DNA from: Acinetobacter sp. ANC 4862
GTDB taxonomy: Bacteria; Pseudomonadota; Gammaproteobacteria; Pseudomonadales; Moraxellaceae
NCBI RefSeq assembly: GCF_004336635.1
Contig: NZ_SJXH01000012.1
Location: 16,074 to 80,073 of the forward strand
Length of the DNA stretch: 64,000 bases
Reading direction: 5' to 3'
The position numbers were made by a program, and so were the translations under genes. Below are positions 48,177 to 56,753 of this stretch, piece after piece; position 1 is the stretch's first letter; each line of letters opens with the position of its first letter. Below the pieces are notes generated by a model. The model was given only the letters and a program-made list of their open reading frames with translations. It was not told the origin of the DNA and did no database searches.

Positions 48177-49838
48177 TTAAACGCCGATTTTTTTGTACTT
48201 AGAACGCTTTTGTACAGCAGCATCACCTAAACGAGCCAAACGATATGCTTCATATTCAGCATAGTTTCCTTCGTAGAATTCAGGCGTTTCATTTTCAAAT
48301 GACAAGATGTGCGTTGCAATACGGTCCAGGAACCAACGGTCATGCGATACCACCATGACAGTACCCGGGAATACCAAAATGGCATCCTCAAGTGCACGTA
48401 AAGTTTCAATGTCCAAGTCGTTCGATGGTTCATCGAGTAAGATGACGTTTGCACCCATCTGAAGGATCTTCGCAAGTTGTAAACGGTTACGTTCACCACC
48501 TGACAATTCACCTACACGTTTTTGCTGATCTTGACCTTTGAAGTTAAAGCGACCGATATAGGCACGAGAAGGAATTTCATAATCGCCAATACGCAAGATA
48601 TCTAAACCGCCAGAAACTTCTTCCCAAACAGTTTTGTTGTTGTCTAGGGTGTCACGGATCTGACCCACATAAGCCACTTTAACTGACTCACCCAGAGTCA
48701 CAGTACCTGTATCAGGTTGCTGCTCGCCCGTCATCATACGGAACAGTGTCGTTTTACCCGCACCGTTCGGACCAACAATACCTACAATCGCTGTTGGCGG
48801 TACTGTAAAGGTCAAATCTTTATAGAGTAAGCGACCATCAAATGATTTGCTAATACCTTCAACTTCTACAACTTTATTCCCTAGGCGTGGACCAGGTGGA
48901 ATGTAAATTTCAGAGGTTTCGTTACGTTGCTGGAATTCTTTAGAGTTAAGCTCTTCAAAACGCTCCATACGCGCTTTGTTTTTCTTTTGCTGACCTTTCG
49001 CATTAGAACGAACCCATTCAAGTTCTTTCTTCAATGCTTTGGCAAAAGATTCTTCCTGCTTGTTCTCTTGCTCTAAACGAGCATTTTTCTGCTCAAGCCA
49101 AGAAGAATAGTTGCCTTGGTAAGGAATACCATGTCCACGGTCAAGCTCCAGAATCCACTCGGCCACGTTATCCAAGAAATAACGGTCATGCGTAATCGCA
49201 ACGATAGTACCGGCGAAGTCTTTCAAGAAACGTTCTAACCAAGATACAGATTCTGCATCCAAATGGTTCGTCGGTTCATCAAGAAGCAACATATCCGGTT
49301 TAGAAAGCAATAAACGACACAATGCTACACGGCGGCGTTCACCACCTGAAAGCAATGTTACATCTGCATCCCAAGCTGGAAGGTTTAATGCAGCTGCTGC
49401 CTGATCCATTTGGTTGCTTAGGTTATGTGCATCCCAAGTCTGGATAATCGCTTCTAATTTCTCTTGTTCTTTTGCAAGTGCATCAAAGTCAGCATCTTCT
49501 GCTGCATATTCTGCAAACACTTCATCAAGACGCGCCAAGGCATCCAATGGTTCACGCAAACCATCTTCAACGTTACCACGAACATCTTTATTTGGATCTA
49601 ATGGTGGTTCCTGCTCAAGATAACCGATTTTAATACCCGGTTGAGCACGTGCTTCACCTGAGAAATCTTTATCTACGCCCGCCATAATACGAAGCAAAGT
49701 AGATTTACCTGCACCGTTTAAACCAAGTACACCAATTTTTGCACCTGGGAAAAATGATAAAGAGATGTCTTTCAGGATTTCGCGCTTAGGCGGAACCATC
49801 TTCGACACACGGTTCATCGTGTAAATATATTGGGCCAC
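48177..49838 (-). CDS. ettA: Energy-dependent translational throttle protein EttA (ABC-F ATPase)
   Basis: The 553-residue protein has two ABC domains: Walker A GLNGAGKST with signature LSGGERRRVAL and LLLDEPTNHLD, then GPNGAGKTT with LSGGERNRL and ILLDEPSNDLD. Between them is the Arg/Lys/Glu-rich linker, and an arm-like insertion lies in the first domain. EttA binds the ribosomal E-site and gates the first steps of elongation by ADP/ATP ratio. I place the start at GTG 49838 (VAQYIYTMNRVSK), preceded by GAGGAG; this matches the E. coli MAQFVYTM start. An inverted repeat lies 29 nt upstream. Confidence 0.95.
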   Translation of the reverse strand: MAQYIYTMNRVSKMVPPKREILKDISLSFFPGAKIGVLGLNGAGKSTLLRIMAGVDKDFSGEARAQPGIKIGYLEQEPPLDPNKDVRGNVEDGLREPLDALARLDEVFAEYAAEDADFDALAKEQEKLEAIIQTWDAHNLSNQMDQAAAALNLPAWDADVTLLSGGERRRVALCRLLLSKPDMLLLDEPTNHLDAESVSWLERFLKDFAGTIVAITHDRYFLDNVAEWILELDRGHGIPYQGNYSSWLEQKNARLEQENKQEESFAKALKKELEWVRSNAKGQQKKNKARMERFEELNSKEFQQRNETSEIYIPPGPRLGNKVVEVEGISKSFDGRLLYKDLTFTVPPTAIVGIVGPNGAGKTTLFRMMTGEQQPDTGTVTLGESVKVAYVGQIRDTLDNNKTVWEEVSGGLDILRIGDYEIPSRAYIGRFNFKGQDQQKRVGELSGGERNRLQLAKILQMGANVILLDEPSNDLDIETLRALEDAILVFPGTVMVVSHDRWFLDRIATHILSFENETPEFYEGNYAEYEAYRLARLGDAAVQKRSKYKKIGV

Positions 49839-49866
49839 GTAGGACTCCTCTATAGAAAAAACAACA

Positions 49867-49892
49867 TTCACATAACAATAATATTATGTGAA
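49867..49892. promoter_or_regulatory. Inverted repeat upstream of ettA
   Basis: TTCACATAA (49867-49875) and TTATGTGAA (49884-49892) are perfect complements with an 8-nt AT spacer. The site is 29-54 nt upstream of the ettA GTG, so it could be an operator or a leader hairpin. The TGTGA-like half-sites recall CRP/FNR-family boxes but spacing differs. Confidence 0.4.
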
Positions 49893-50077
49893 CAAATAAT
49901 CGCGGGCATTATACGATGAAAGTGCCGAAAAAATAAGGCATAGCTTCCATCTTCAATAGAATGTTACAACTCAGGGCGCGTTTATTTTTTAAACATATCC
50001 ATACACGGTTAATTTTGTTCAGCTTGTACTAAAATTAACATTCATATGAATATTTAAGATAACAATTTCACTTAAAT

Positions 50078-50105
50078 AGCACTTTGACTTATATATAGAA
50101 GTGCT
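50078..50105 (+). promoter_or_regulatory. Inverted repeat in the metY promoter region
   Basis: AGCACTT (50078-50084) pairs with AAGTGCT (50099-50105) across a TTGACTTATATATAG-containing centre that may hold promoter elements, 40 nt before metY. ATTCATATGAAT at 50040-50051 is a second perfect palindrome. Either could be an operator for sulfur or methionine control; no MetJ box or SAM riboswitch is evident. Confidence 0.35.
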
Positions 50106-50144
50106 AAACTCGATCAATATTTAACTCACGAAGATGATGTAAAC

Positions 50145-51422
50145 ATGACTTACAAAGATGAAACCCTAGCCATTCATGCCGGTTATAGCCCAGACCCAAC
50201 CACAAAAGCTGTAGCCGTACCGATTTATCAAACCACATCTTATGCCTTTGACAATACTCAACATGGGGCCGATTTGTTCGATTTAAAGGTGCAAGGGAAT
50301 ATCTACACCCGTATTATGAACCCGACTACAGCGGTACTAGAGCAACGTCTGGCAGCCCTCGAAGGTGGGATTGGTGCCCTTGCACTTGCCTCAGGCATGT
50401 CAGCCATCACCTATTCCATTCAGACCATTGCTGAAGCAGGCGACAATATTGCCTCTGTTTCCACTTTATATGGTGGCACTTACAACTTGTTTGCACATAC
50501 CTTGCCAAAACAAGGCATTGAAGTGCGCTTCTTCGATTACCAAGATCCTGAAGCGCTGCGCGGTTTGATTGATGACAAAACCAAACTGGTGTTTGTGGAA
50601 TCGATTGGTAATCCACTCGGCAATATCATCGACCTAGAAGCGATTTCGAAAATTGCGCATGAATATGGTGTACCGGTCATTGTCGACAATACGGTTGCTA
50701 CTCCTGCTCTACTAAAACCTTTTGAACATGGCGCTGACATTGTCGTGCATTCACTGACTAAATATATTGGCGGTCATGGCAACTCGATTGGCGGTGCCAT
50801 TGTTGATAGTGGCAAATTCCCGTGGGGCAAATATCCTGAGCGCTTCAAAGTGTTGAATAGCCCTGATCCAAGCTATCATGGCGTGAATTATGTCGAAGCT
50901 TTAGGTGCAGCGGCTTATATCGCGCGTGCGCGTGTGGTGCCATTACGCAATACCGGTGCTGCTATTAGCCCACTGAGCGTATTCCTGATTCTACAAGGTT
51001 TAGAAACTTTAAATTTACGCATGGAACGGCATACTGAAAATGCGCAAAAAGTAGCAGAATTTTTACAGCAGCATCCAAAAGTGAAATGGGTTAATTATGC
51101 TGGCCTGAAAGATCATCCACAGCATGCTTTGGCGCAAAAATATGTGAAAGGTAAACCATCTGCGATTCTGTCTTTTGGTGTACAAGATGGTCTTAAAGGT
51201 GGCACTCGCTTTATTGATGCGCTGCAACTCTTTACCCGTCTGGTGAATATTGGCGATGCAAAAAGCCTCGCCTGCCACCCTGCTACCACCACCCATCGTC
51301 AGCTCAATGAAGAAGAATTAAAATCTGCCGGAGTCAGTACGGATATGGTTCGCTTATCGGTTGGGATTGAACATATTGATGATTTGATTGAAGATTTAGA
51401 ACAGGCGCTTGCTCAAGTTTAA
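50145..51422 (+). CDS. metY: O-acetylhomoserine sulfhydrylase (PLP-dependent, Cys/Met metabolism)
   Basis: The 425-residue protein begins [21 protein letters not shown] and carries the Cys/Met PLP fold: [22 protein letters not shown], the PLP lysine in [12 protein letters not shown] (Lys206), and C-terminal [11 protein letters not shown]. It makes homocysteine from O-acetylhomoserine and sulfide. Length and the IMNPT motif favour the sulfhydrylase over cystathionine gamma-synthase. It stands alone with its own terminator at 51447-51482. Confidence 0.94.
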   Translation: MTYKDETLAIHAGYSPDPTTKAVAVPIYQTTSYAFDNTQHGADLFDLKVQGNIYTRIMNPTTAVLEQRLAALEGGIGALALASGMSAITYSIQTIAEAGDNIASVSTLYGGTYNLFAHTLPKQGIEVRFFDYQDPEALRGLIDDKTKLVFVESIGNPLGNIIDLEAISKIAHEYGVPVIVDNTVATPALLKPFEHGADIVVHSLTKYIGGHGNSIGGAIVDSGKFPWGKYPERFKVLNSPDPSYHGVNYVEALGAAAYIARARVVPLRNTGAAISPLSVFLILQGLETLNLRMERHTENAQKVAEFLQQHPKVKWVNYAGLKDHPQHALAQKYVKGKPSAILSFGVQDGLKGGTRFIDALQLFTRLVNIGDAKSLACHPATTTHRQLNEEELKSAGVSTDMVRLSVGIEHIDDLIEDLEQALAQV

Positions 51423-51737
51423 TCTTTTTCAATCTACTTTAAATTCACCTTTCTTCCTCACCCGGAAGAAGGGTTTTTATTTCTTAACGACTTTGTGCTT
51501 ATTTCTCTTTGCTTTGTTTTGAATTCGTGGTAAAAATTAAGTTATAAGAAGAATGAAAATAGAGCAATTACTCTAATTATATTTGTAAATTCAATAACTT
51601 ATTTATAGATTTTTTTTAAACTTTGGTTATCATAACCGAGATGAGAAGAGCTCAATTCCCCAATATTTTGAGCCAAATAATCAACTACAAAAAACATAAT
51701 CTAGAATTTTATTCTATTTAAATCAGGAAAAAACAGC
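51423..51737. other. Gene-free stretch of 315 nt
   Basis: Contains the metY terminator near its left end and otherwise AT-rich sequence that must carry the promoter of the SDR gene. No further structure seen. Confidence 0.6.
51447..51482 (+). terminator. Intrinsic terminator after metY
   Basis: ACCTTTCTTCC pairs with GGAAGAAGGGT (one wobble) around TCACCC and is followed by TTTTATTT. Confidence 0.8.
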
Positions 51738-52625
51738 GTGAATTCAAGACTAGAGAAACTTTTTCGAAATCGAGTTAACGGCAAAGTGGTTTTAATCACA
51801 GGTGCATCCAGTGGTATTGGCTTAACTGCTGCACATAAACTTGCCGATGCAGGTGCACACGTTTTATTGGTGGCTCGTACCAAAGAAACACTAGATCAGG
51901 TCAAACAAGAAATTGAAGCTAAAGGTGGCAAAGCCTCTGTTTTCCCATGTGATTTAAATAACATGGACTCTATAGATGAAGTATCAAAACAAATCTTAGC
52001 ATCTGTCGATCATATTGATATCCTCATCAACAATGCAGGACGCTCAATTCGTCGTGCGGTACATGAATCAACAGACCGTTTTCATGATTTTGAACGAACC
52101 ATGCAGCTGAATTACTTCGGCGCAGTTCGTTTGGTGATGAATATCTTGCCACAGATGATGGTTCGCCGTGATGGTCATATCATCAATATCAGCTCGATTG
52201 GTGTATTGGCCAATGCAACGCGCTTTTCGGCTTATGTGGCATCTAAAGCCGCGCTGGATGCGTTCAGTCGCTGTCTGTCTGCCGAAGTTCATTCGCATAA
52301 AATTGCGATTACTTCAGTTTACATGCCATTGGTACGTACACCGATGATCGCACCAACCAAAATTTATAAATATGTGCCAACGCTTTCTCCTGAACAGGCG
52401 GCAGATTTAATTGCTTATGCCATTGTGAAACGTCCGAAGAAAGTAGCAACCCACTTAGGCCGTTTGGCATCAATCACCTACTCTATTGCACCAGATATCA
52501 ATAATAAATTGATGTCGATTGGTTATAACCTGTTCCCAAGCTCTTCAGCTTCGGTTGGTCAACCACAGAAATTGAATTGGGTTCAAAAAGCATATGCTCG
52601 TCTGTTCCCGGGTGAACATTGGTAA
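51738..52625 (+). CDS. Short-chain dehydrogenase/reductase
   Basis: The 295-residue classical SDR has the NAD(P) motif TGASSGIG (21-28), NNAG (98-101), catalytic Ser in INISS (152-153) and YVASK (Tyr166, Lys170). An Arg at the end of beta-2 (LVARTKE) suggests NADPH preference. The C-terminal extension of about 50 residues (SIAPDINNKLMSIGYNLFPSS) may be membrane-associated. I recall similar proteins annotated as fatty acyl-CoA or fatty-aldehyde reductase domains in Acinetobacter, but the substrate is not decided by sequence. Monocistronic, with a terminator after it. Confidence 0.88.
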   Translation: MNSRLEKLFRNRVNGKVVLITGASSGIGLTAAHKLADAGAHVLLVARTKETLDQVKQEIEAKGGKASVFPCDLNNMDSIDEVSKQILASVDHIDILINNAGRSIRRAVHESTDRFHDFERTMQLNYFGAVRLVMNILPQMMVRRDGHIINISSIGVLANATRFSAYVASKAALDAFSRCLSAEVHSHKIAITSVYMPLVRTPMIAPTKIYKYVPTLSPEQAADLIAYAIVKRPKKVATHLGRLASITYSIAPDINNKLMSIGYNLFPSSSASVGQPQKLNWVQKAYARLFPGEHW

Positions 52626-52639
52626 AATTGTGCAATATT

Positions 52640-52666
52640 AAGCCAGTCATTTGACTGGCTTTTTTA
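52640..52666 (+). terminator. Intrinsic terminator after the SDR gene
   Basis: AAGCCAGTCA-tt-TGACTGGCTTTTTT: a 9-10 bp stem followed by a T-run. Confidence 0.9.
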
Positions 52667-52704
52667 TGTTATAAACACACATCATTTTTTGCTTTTAGAT
52701 TTTT

Positions 52705-53019
52705 ATGCGGATTGCTGCTGTTATTTTTCAATATGCCTGTTTTGCTTTTGTCCTTTTCCTTTGCTACCAAATAGCGACTTCTATCTATCTGCAAGATTAT
52801 CAATTGATGGATATCGTCAGTGATGTCGGTAGTATTTTAATTTGTATCGATTTGGCGATGTTCTTGCATTTCAATAAGTCGATTGCATCGATGAAACTGA
52901 AAGCAGGTTCTCAACAGTCACCTGTGCAAGTTTCAACAGTAGAAAAAGTGAGTCGTAAGTTGGGGCATTTAGGGATTATGCTAATTATCTGTAGCTGGAT
53001 TGTGCCAAAGCTTGCATAA
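52705..53019 (+). CDS. Hypothetical small inner-membrane protein
   Basis: The 104-residue protein has three predicted membrane helices (about 5-25, 37-54 and 84-100) with a short basic, Ser/Gln-rich loop. I do not recognise the family. The ATG has only a weak upstream purine stretch (GCTTTTAGATTTTT), which lowers confidence a little, but the hydrophobic pattern and a terminator right at its stop support a real gene. Confidence 0.68.
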   Translation: MRIAAVIFQYACFAFVLFLCYQIATSIYLQDYQLMDIVSDVGSILICIDLAMFLHFNKSIASMKLKAGSQQSPVQVSTVEKVSRKLGHLGIMLIICSWIVPKLA

Positions 53020-53047
53020 AAAAACCTCCCAAATGGGAGGTTTTTTT
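53019..53047. terminator. Bidirectional terminator between the small membrane protein gene and tex
   Basis: AAAAAAACCTCCC-aaat-GGGAGGTTTTTTT between convergent genes, starting at the last base of the upstream stop codon. Confidence 0.92.
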
Positions 53048-53059
53048 AGTAATCAAAGA

Positions 53060-55423
53060 TTATTTCGAACCTTTAATCCCTGCTTGTAATAACAATGCAC
53101 CTAAACCACCAATTTTTTGCTCTTGTGGTTTAGCAGATTGAGGTTTTTTACCTTGTGGGCGATCACCTTGAGGACGTACATTTTGCGGACGCTTCGCTTG
53201 TGGCTTACGTTCACCACGTTGTTCAGTTTGAGCATTTTGCTCACGGCGTGGCTGACGTGGCGCTTTCGCTGGTGCTTCAGAACCTTCAGGACGCATAGAC
53301 AAGTTGACACGGTTACGTTCAGCATCTACTTGTAATACACGTACTTGAACGATTTGACCCTGTTTCACCACTTTATGTGGATCTGCCACAAATTCATTGG
53401 CAAGTTCAGAAATATGGACCAAACCGTCTTGATGTACGCCGACATCAACGAATGCACCAAAGTTGGTAACATTGGTGATCACGCCTTCAAGTTGCATGCC
53501 TTCAGTCAATTGCGACACTTCGGTAATATCTTCACGGAATTTCGCAGTACGGAATTCTGGACGTGGGTCACGACCTGGTTTTTCAAGTTCACTTAGTACG
53601 TCTTGAATAGTCGGCAGACCAAATTTTTCATCTGCAAATTCTTCAGCATTCACCTGACGAATGATTTCAGAATTACCAATGATATCTTTTACAGTCGTTG
53701 CTTTTGCTGCAACAATTTTGCTCACCAAAGCATAACTTTCAGGGTGAACTGCAGACGCATCCAATGGTTCAGAACCATCTTGAATACGCAAGAAACCAGC
53801 TGCCTGTTCAAAAGTACGCTCACCTAAACGAGGTACATTTTTCAAGGCTTGACGGTTGTCAAAACGACCATTTTCTTTACGGTAGTCAAAAATCTGTTGT
53901 GCAATCGATTTATTCAAACCTGCGATATACGACAGGATTGCAGGAGATGCGGTATTTACATCTACACCAACCGAGTTCACACAGTCTTCAACCACAGCTT
54001 CAAGCGTTTTCGCCAAGCCTGTTTGGTTCACGTCATGTTGATATTGACCTACACCAATCGATTTAGGATCAATTTTCACCAGTTCAGCTAATGGGTCTTG
54101 TAAACGACGTGCAATCGATACTGCGCCACGAATTGAAACATCTAGCTCTGGCAATTCTTGTGAAGCCAATTCAGATGCCGAATAAACAGATGCACCCGCT
54201 TCAGATACTGAAACACGTGTAAGGTTCAAGTCTGCGTTTGCAGCCATCATTTCCGCCATAACTGCTTCAGTTTCACGGCTAGCCGTGCCATTACCAATCG
54301 CGATTAAATCGACATTGAATTCACGGCAAAGACGTGCAAGTTCAGCAATTGAACCTTCTTTGTCTTCTTTGGGTGCAAATGGATAAATCGTGCTATGCGC
54401 AACTACATCACCAGAAGCATTCACTACAGCCAGTTTCACGCCGGTACGGATACCTGGGTCAACGCCCAAAGTCGTACGCGCGCCTGCTGGTGCAGAAAGC
54501 AATAAATGACGCAAGTTTTCAGCAAATACGTCCATTGCCTCGCTTTCAGCTGCAAGACGTTTTTCAGTCAGCAATGAATGTTCGATTTGTGGGCGAACTT
54601 TACCTAACCAGAACAGTTTTGCGGTTTGCTTTAAGTAATCTGCACGCGCTTGTGGTTGAACCGAATCAAGATTGTATTCAGTTTCAATACGCGCCAATAG
54701 TGCATCATCTTCACCCTCAACCTTTAAGCCCAATACATTTTCTTGACGACCACGTAACATGGCAAGCAAGCGGTGTGAAGGGACTTTATTGAAGTTTTCA
54801 GAGAAGTCGAAGTAATCGCGGAATTTCTTGCCAACTTCTTTTTTCTCATCACTTGCCACTGCACTTTTTAAAACAGCGGTTTTAGCAAAGGTCGCTTTTA
54901 ATTCTGTCGTTAAAGCAATATTTTGCGCCCAATCATCAATCAGAATATGTTGGATCGCATCCAGCTGACTTTCAACATCCGGATAATCTTCATGGCTAAA
55001 GTCTGCTAAAGCTTCAGTTGGATCAACCTGCTCTGCAAAGATTTTTGCCGCGATTGGCCCTAAACCTGCTTCTTTGGCTTTAAATGACTTGCTGGTACGT
55101 TTTGGACGGTACGGTGCGTAAAGTTCTTCTAAAGCATTCTTGGTTTCAGCAGCGTTTACGCGGTTCAGCAAATCATCTGACAATTTATTTTGTTCTTTCA
55201 GAGATTCAATCACCTTTTCACGGCGCTCAAATAAATCGCGTAAATACGATAAACGCGTGTCGAGTTGGCGTAACTGCGTATCGTCTAAGCCCTGAGTGAC
55301 CTCTTTACGGTAACGTGCAATAAATGGAACGCTTGCACCTTCATCAATCAGCTTGATGGCAGCTTCTACTTGATTTGGACGTACGGCAATTTCTTTTGCT
55401 AACTGCTGAACTAAGTCAGTCAT
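53060..55423 (-). CDS. tex: RNA-binding transcriptional accessory protein Tex
   Basis: The 787-residue protein has the Tex layout: N-terminal helical region (QVEAAIKLIDEGASVPFIARYRKE in part), YqgF/RNase H-like domain (TTLGVDPGIRTGVKLAVV), helix-hairpin-helix domains (SVGVDVNTASPAILSYIAGLN, LKNVPRLGERTFEQAAGFLRI in parts) and an S1 RNA-binding domain (GVITNVTNFGAFVDVG). It ends in a long basic Arg/Gln/Pro-rich tail (about residues 725-770) and a short conserved GALLLQAG. Tex is a conserved nucleic-acid-binding factor related to Spt6, tied to transcription and stress tolerance. Confidence 0.96.
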   Translation of the reverse strand: MTDLVQQLAKEIAVRPNQVEAAIKLIDEGASVPFIARYRKEVTQGLDDTQLRQLDTRLSYLRDLFERREKVIESLKEQNKLSDDLLNRVNAAETKNALEELYAPYRPKRTSKSFKAKEAGLGPIAAKIFAEQVDPTEALADFSHEDYPDVESQLDAIQHILIDDWAQNIALTTELKATFAKTAVLKSAVASDEKKEVGKKFRDYFDFSENFNKVPSHRLLAMLRGRQENVLGLKVEGEDDALLARIETEYNLDSVQPQARADYLKQTAKLFWLGKVRPQIEHSLLTEKRLAAESEAMDVFAENLRHLLLSAPAGARTTLGVDPGIRTGVKLAVVNASGDVVAHSTIYPFAPKEDKEGSIAELARLCREFNVDLIAIGNGTASRETEAVMAEMMAANADLNLTRVSVSEAGASVYSASELASQELPELDVSIRGAVSIARRLQDPLAELVKIDPKSIGVGQYQHDVNQTGLAKTLEAVVEDCVNSVGVDVNTASPAILSYIAGLNKSIAQQIFDYRKENGRFDNRQALKNVPRLGERTFEQAAGFLRIQDGSEPLDASAVHPESYALVSKIVAAKATTVKDIIGNSEIIRQVNAEEFADEKFGLPTIQDVLSELEKPGRDPRPEFRTAKFREDITEVSQLTEGMQLEGVITNVTNFGAFVDVGVHQDGLVHISELANEFVADPHKVVKQGQIVQVRVLQVDAERNRVNLSMRPEGSEAPAKAPRQPRREQNAQTEQRGERKPQAKRPQNVRPQGDRPQGKKPQSAKPQEQKIGGLGALLLQAGIKGSK

Positions 55424-55759
55424 CGTGTTTGATCCTACAAGGATAAGTACTAAATGGCATGATTATAAAGACCAAGACCATAAAATCCACAATTGTTTTT
55501 ATTAAATTTATAAGTGGTCAATATTGCCAATCGATGTGACTTTTATAATTCACTACAAAATTAATTGATAAGTAGATTTTTAATCTGCATATTCAGTAAG
55601 ATCAACTACAATTTAGATGTATACATTTGGTATCTATGTCTTGATTTTACCTGCTATATTTGTTGCTTTAGAGCATAGTAAACAGATACAAATGAATCGT
55701 ATACTCAAGACTATCCGAACTTTTGTTTACGATGACAATAAAGAATAAAGGAGCACATC
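55424..55759. other. Divergent region of 336 nt between tex and ompR
   Basis: Holds both promoters. It includes a short open frame (55692-55748) just before ompR and otherwise AT-rich DNA without clear palindromes. Confidence 0.55.
55692..55748 (+). CDS. Possible 18-codon leader ORF upstream of ompR
   Basis: ATG 55692 opens MNRILKTIRTFVYDDNKE and stops 11 nt before the ompR ATG. The ribosome site is weak (AACAGATACAA). It may be a leader peptide coupling translation to ompR, or chance. Confidence 0.25.
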   Translation: MNRILKTIRTFVYDDNKE

Positions 55760-56524
55760 ATGAGTTTAGTTGTACCTGCTGAAAAAACAGATCCAGTACA
55801 AAACGAAACTGATCGCGTCGAACGCATTCTCGTTGTAGATGATGATGTGCGTTTACGTACGTTATTACAGCGCTTTCTAGAAGATAAAGGCTTCGTGGTC
55901 AAAACTGCACACGACGCAACACAAATGGATCGTTTATTACAGCGTGAACTTTTCTCTTTAATCGTGCTCGATTTCATGCTGCCTGTGGAAGATGGCTTAA
56001 GTATTTGCCGTCGTTTACGCCAGTCCAATATCGATACACCGATCATCATGTTGACCGCACGTGGCAGCGACTCTGACCGTATTGCCGGGCTTGAAGCCGG
56101 TGCAGATGACTACTTGCCAAAGCCATTTAATCCAAATGAGCTGTTAGCGCGTATTCGTGCGGTGTTACGCCGTCAAGTACGCGAAGTTCCGGGTGCACCA
56201 AGCCAGCAAATGGAAGTGGTCAGCTTTGGTCCATGGTCGCTTGATTTGTCTACACGTACGCTGACTCGTGAAGGTCAAGTGGTTACCCTGACTACAGGTG
56301 AATTCGCCGTGCTTAAAGCGCTGGTACAACATCCGCGTGAACCGTTGACGCGTGACAAATTAATGAATTTGGCGCGTGGTCGTGAATGGGGTGCGATGGA
56401 GCGTTCTATTGATGTTCAGGTATCTCGTTTACGTCGTCTGGTTGAAGAAAATCCTGCTCGCGCACGCTACATCCAAACCGTTTGGGGCGTAGGTTATGTC
56501 TTTGTTCCAGATGGTGCTGAGTAA
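55760..56524 (+). CDS. ompR: Two-component response regulator OmpR
   Basis: The 254-residue protein has a receiver domain with acidic pocket DDD (27-29), phosphoacceptor Asp71 in LIVLDFMLP, Thr in MLTARG, and Lys121 in LPKPFNP. It also has an OmpR-type winged helix (VSFGPWSLDLSTRTL, FAVLKALVQHPREPLTRDKL, VQVSRLRRLVEENP). It is about 15 residues longer at the N-terminus than E. coli OmpR. AGGAGC precedes the ATG. It is paired with the kinase gene downstream, but 229 nt separate them, an unusually long gap. Confidence 0.95.
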   Translation: MSLVVPAEKTDPVQNETDRVERILVVDDDVRLRTLLQRFLEDKGFVVKTAHDATQMDRLLQRELFSLIVLDFMLPVEDGLSICRRLRQSNIDTPIIMLTARGSDSDRIAGLEAGADDYLPKPFNPNELLARIRAVLRRQVREVPGAPSQQMEVVSFGPWSLDLSTRTLTREGQVVTLTTGEFAVLKALVQHPREPLTRDKLMNLARGREWGAMERSIDVQVSRLRRLVEENPARARYIQTVWGVGYVFVPDGAE

Positions 56525-56538
56525 TTAAAATTCGATCC

Positions 56539-56649
56539 GACAATTTAGCCTGTATCACTCGCATAAATTGTCCGAAAATGCCATTCGCTGCTGTTTGAGC
56601 CTTCCTTCAGCTAAATTTATAGATAAATGATGGCGAGTTCAGCGAATGG
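56539..56649 (+). promoter_or_regulatory. Two inverted repeats in the ompR-envZ spacer
   Basis: GACAATTTA (56539-56547) pairs with TAAATTGTC (56564-56572); CCATTCGCTG (56581-56590) pairs with CAGCGAATGG (56640-56649). Together they could fold the intercistronic mRNA into two hairpins. They may attenuate or process the transcript, or bind a protein. Confidence 0.45.
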
Positions 56650-56753
56650 TAAAGTTTTTACTTGCGTAATAGTGTTACTCATTTTTTTAAAAAAGTAACA
56701 CAACGAGCTCCTTCCAAAGAAAGTACGCGCAGTAAGATTCCACCGCGAATAAA

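Noticed and set aside
50041..50144. Possible SAM riboswitch or MetJ box before metY
   Set aside because: The leader is too short and lacks SAM-I/II core elements, and no AGACGTCT repeat is seen.
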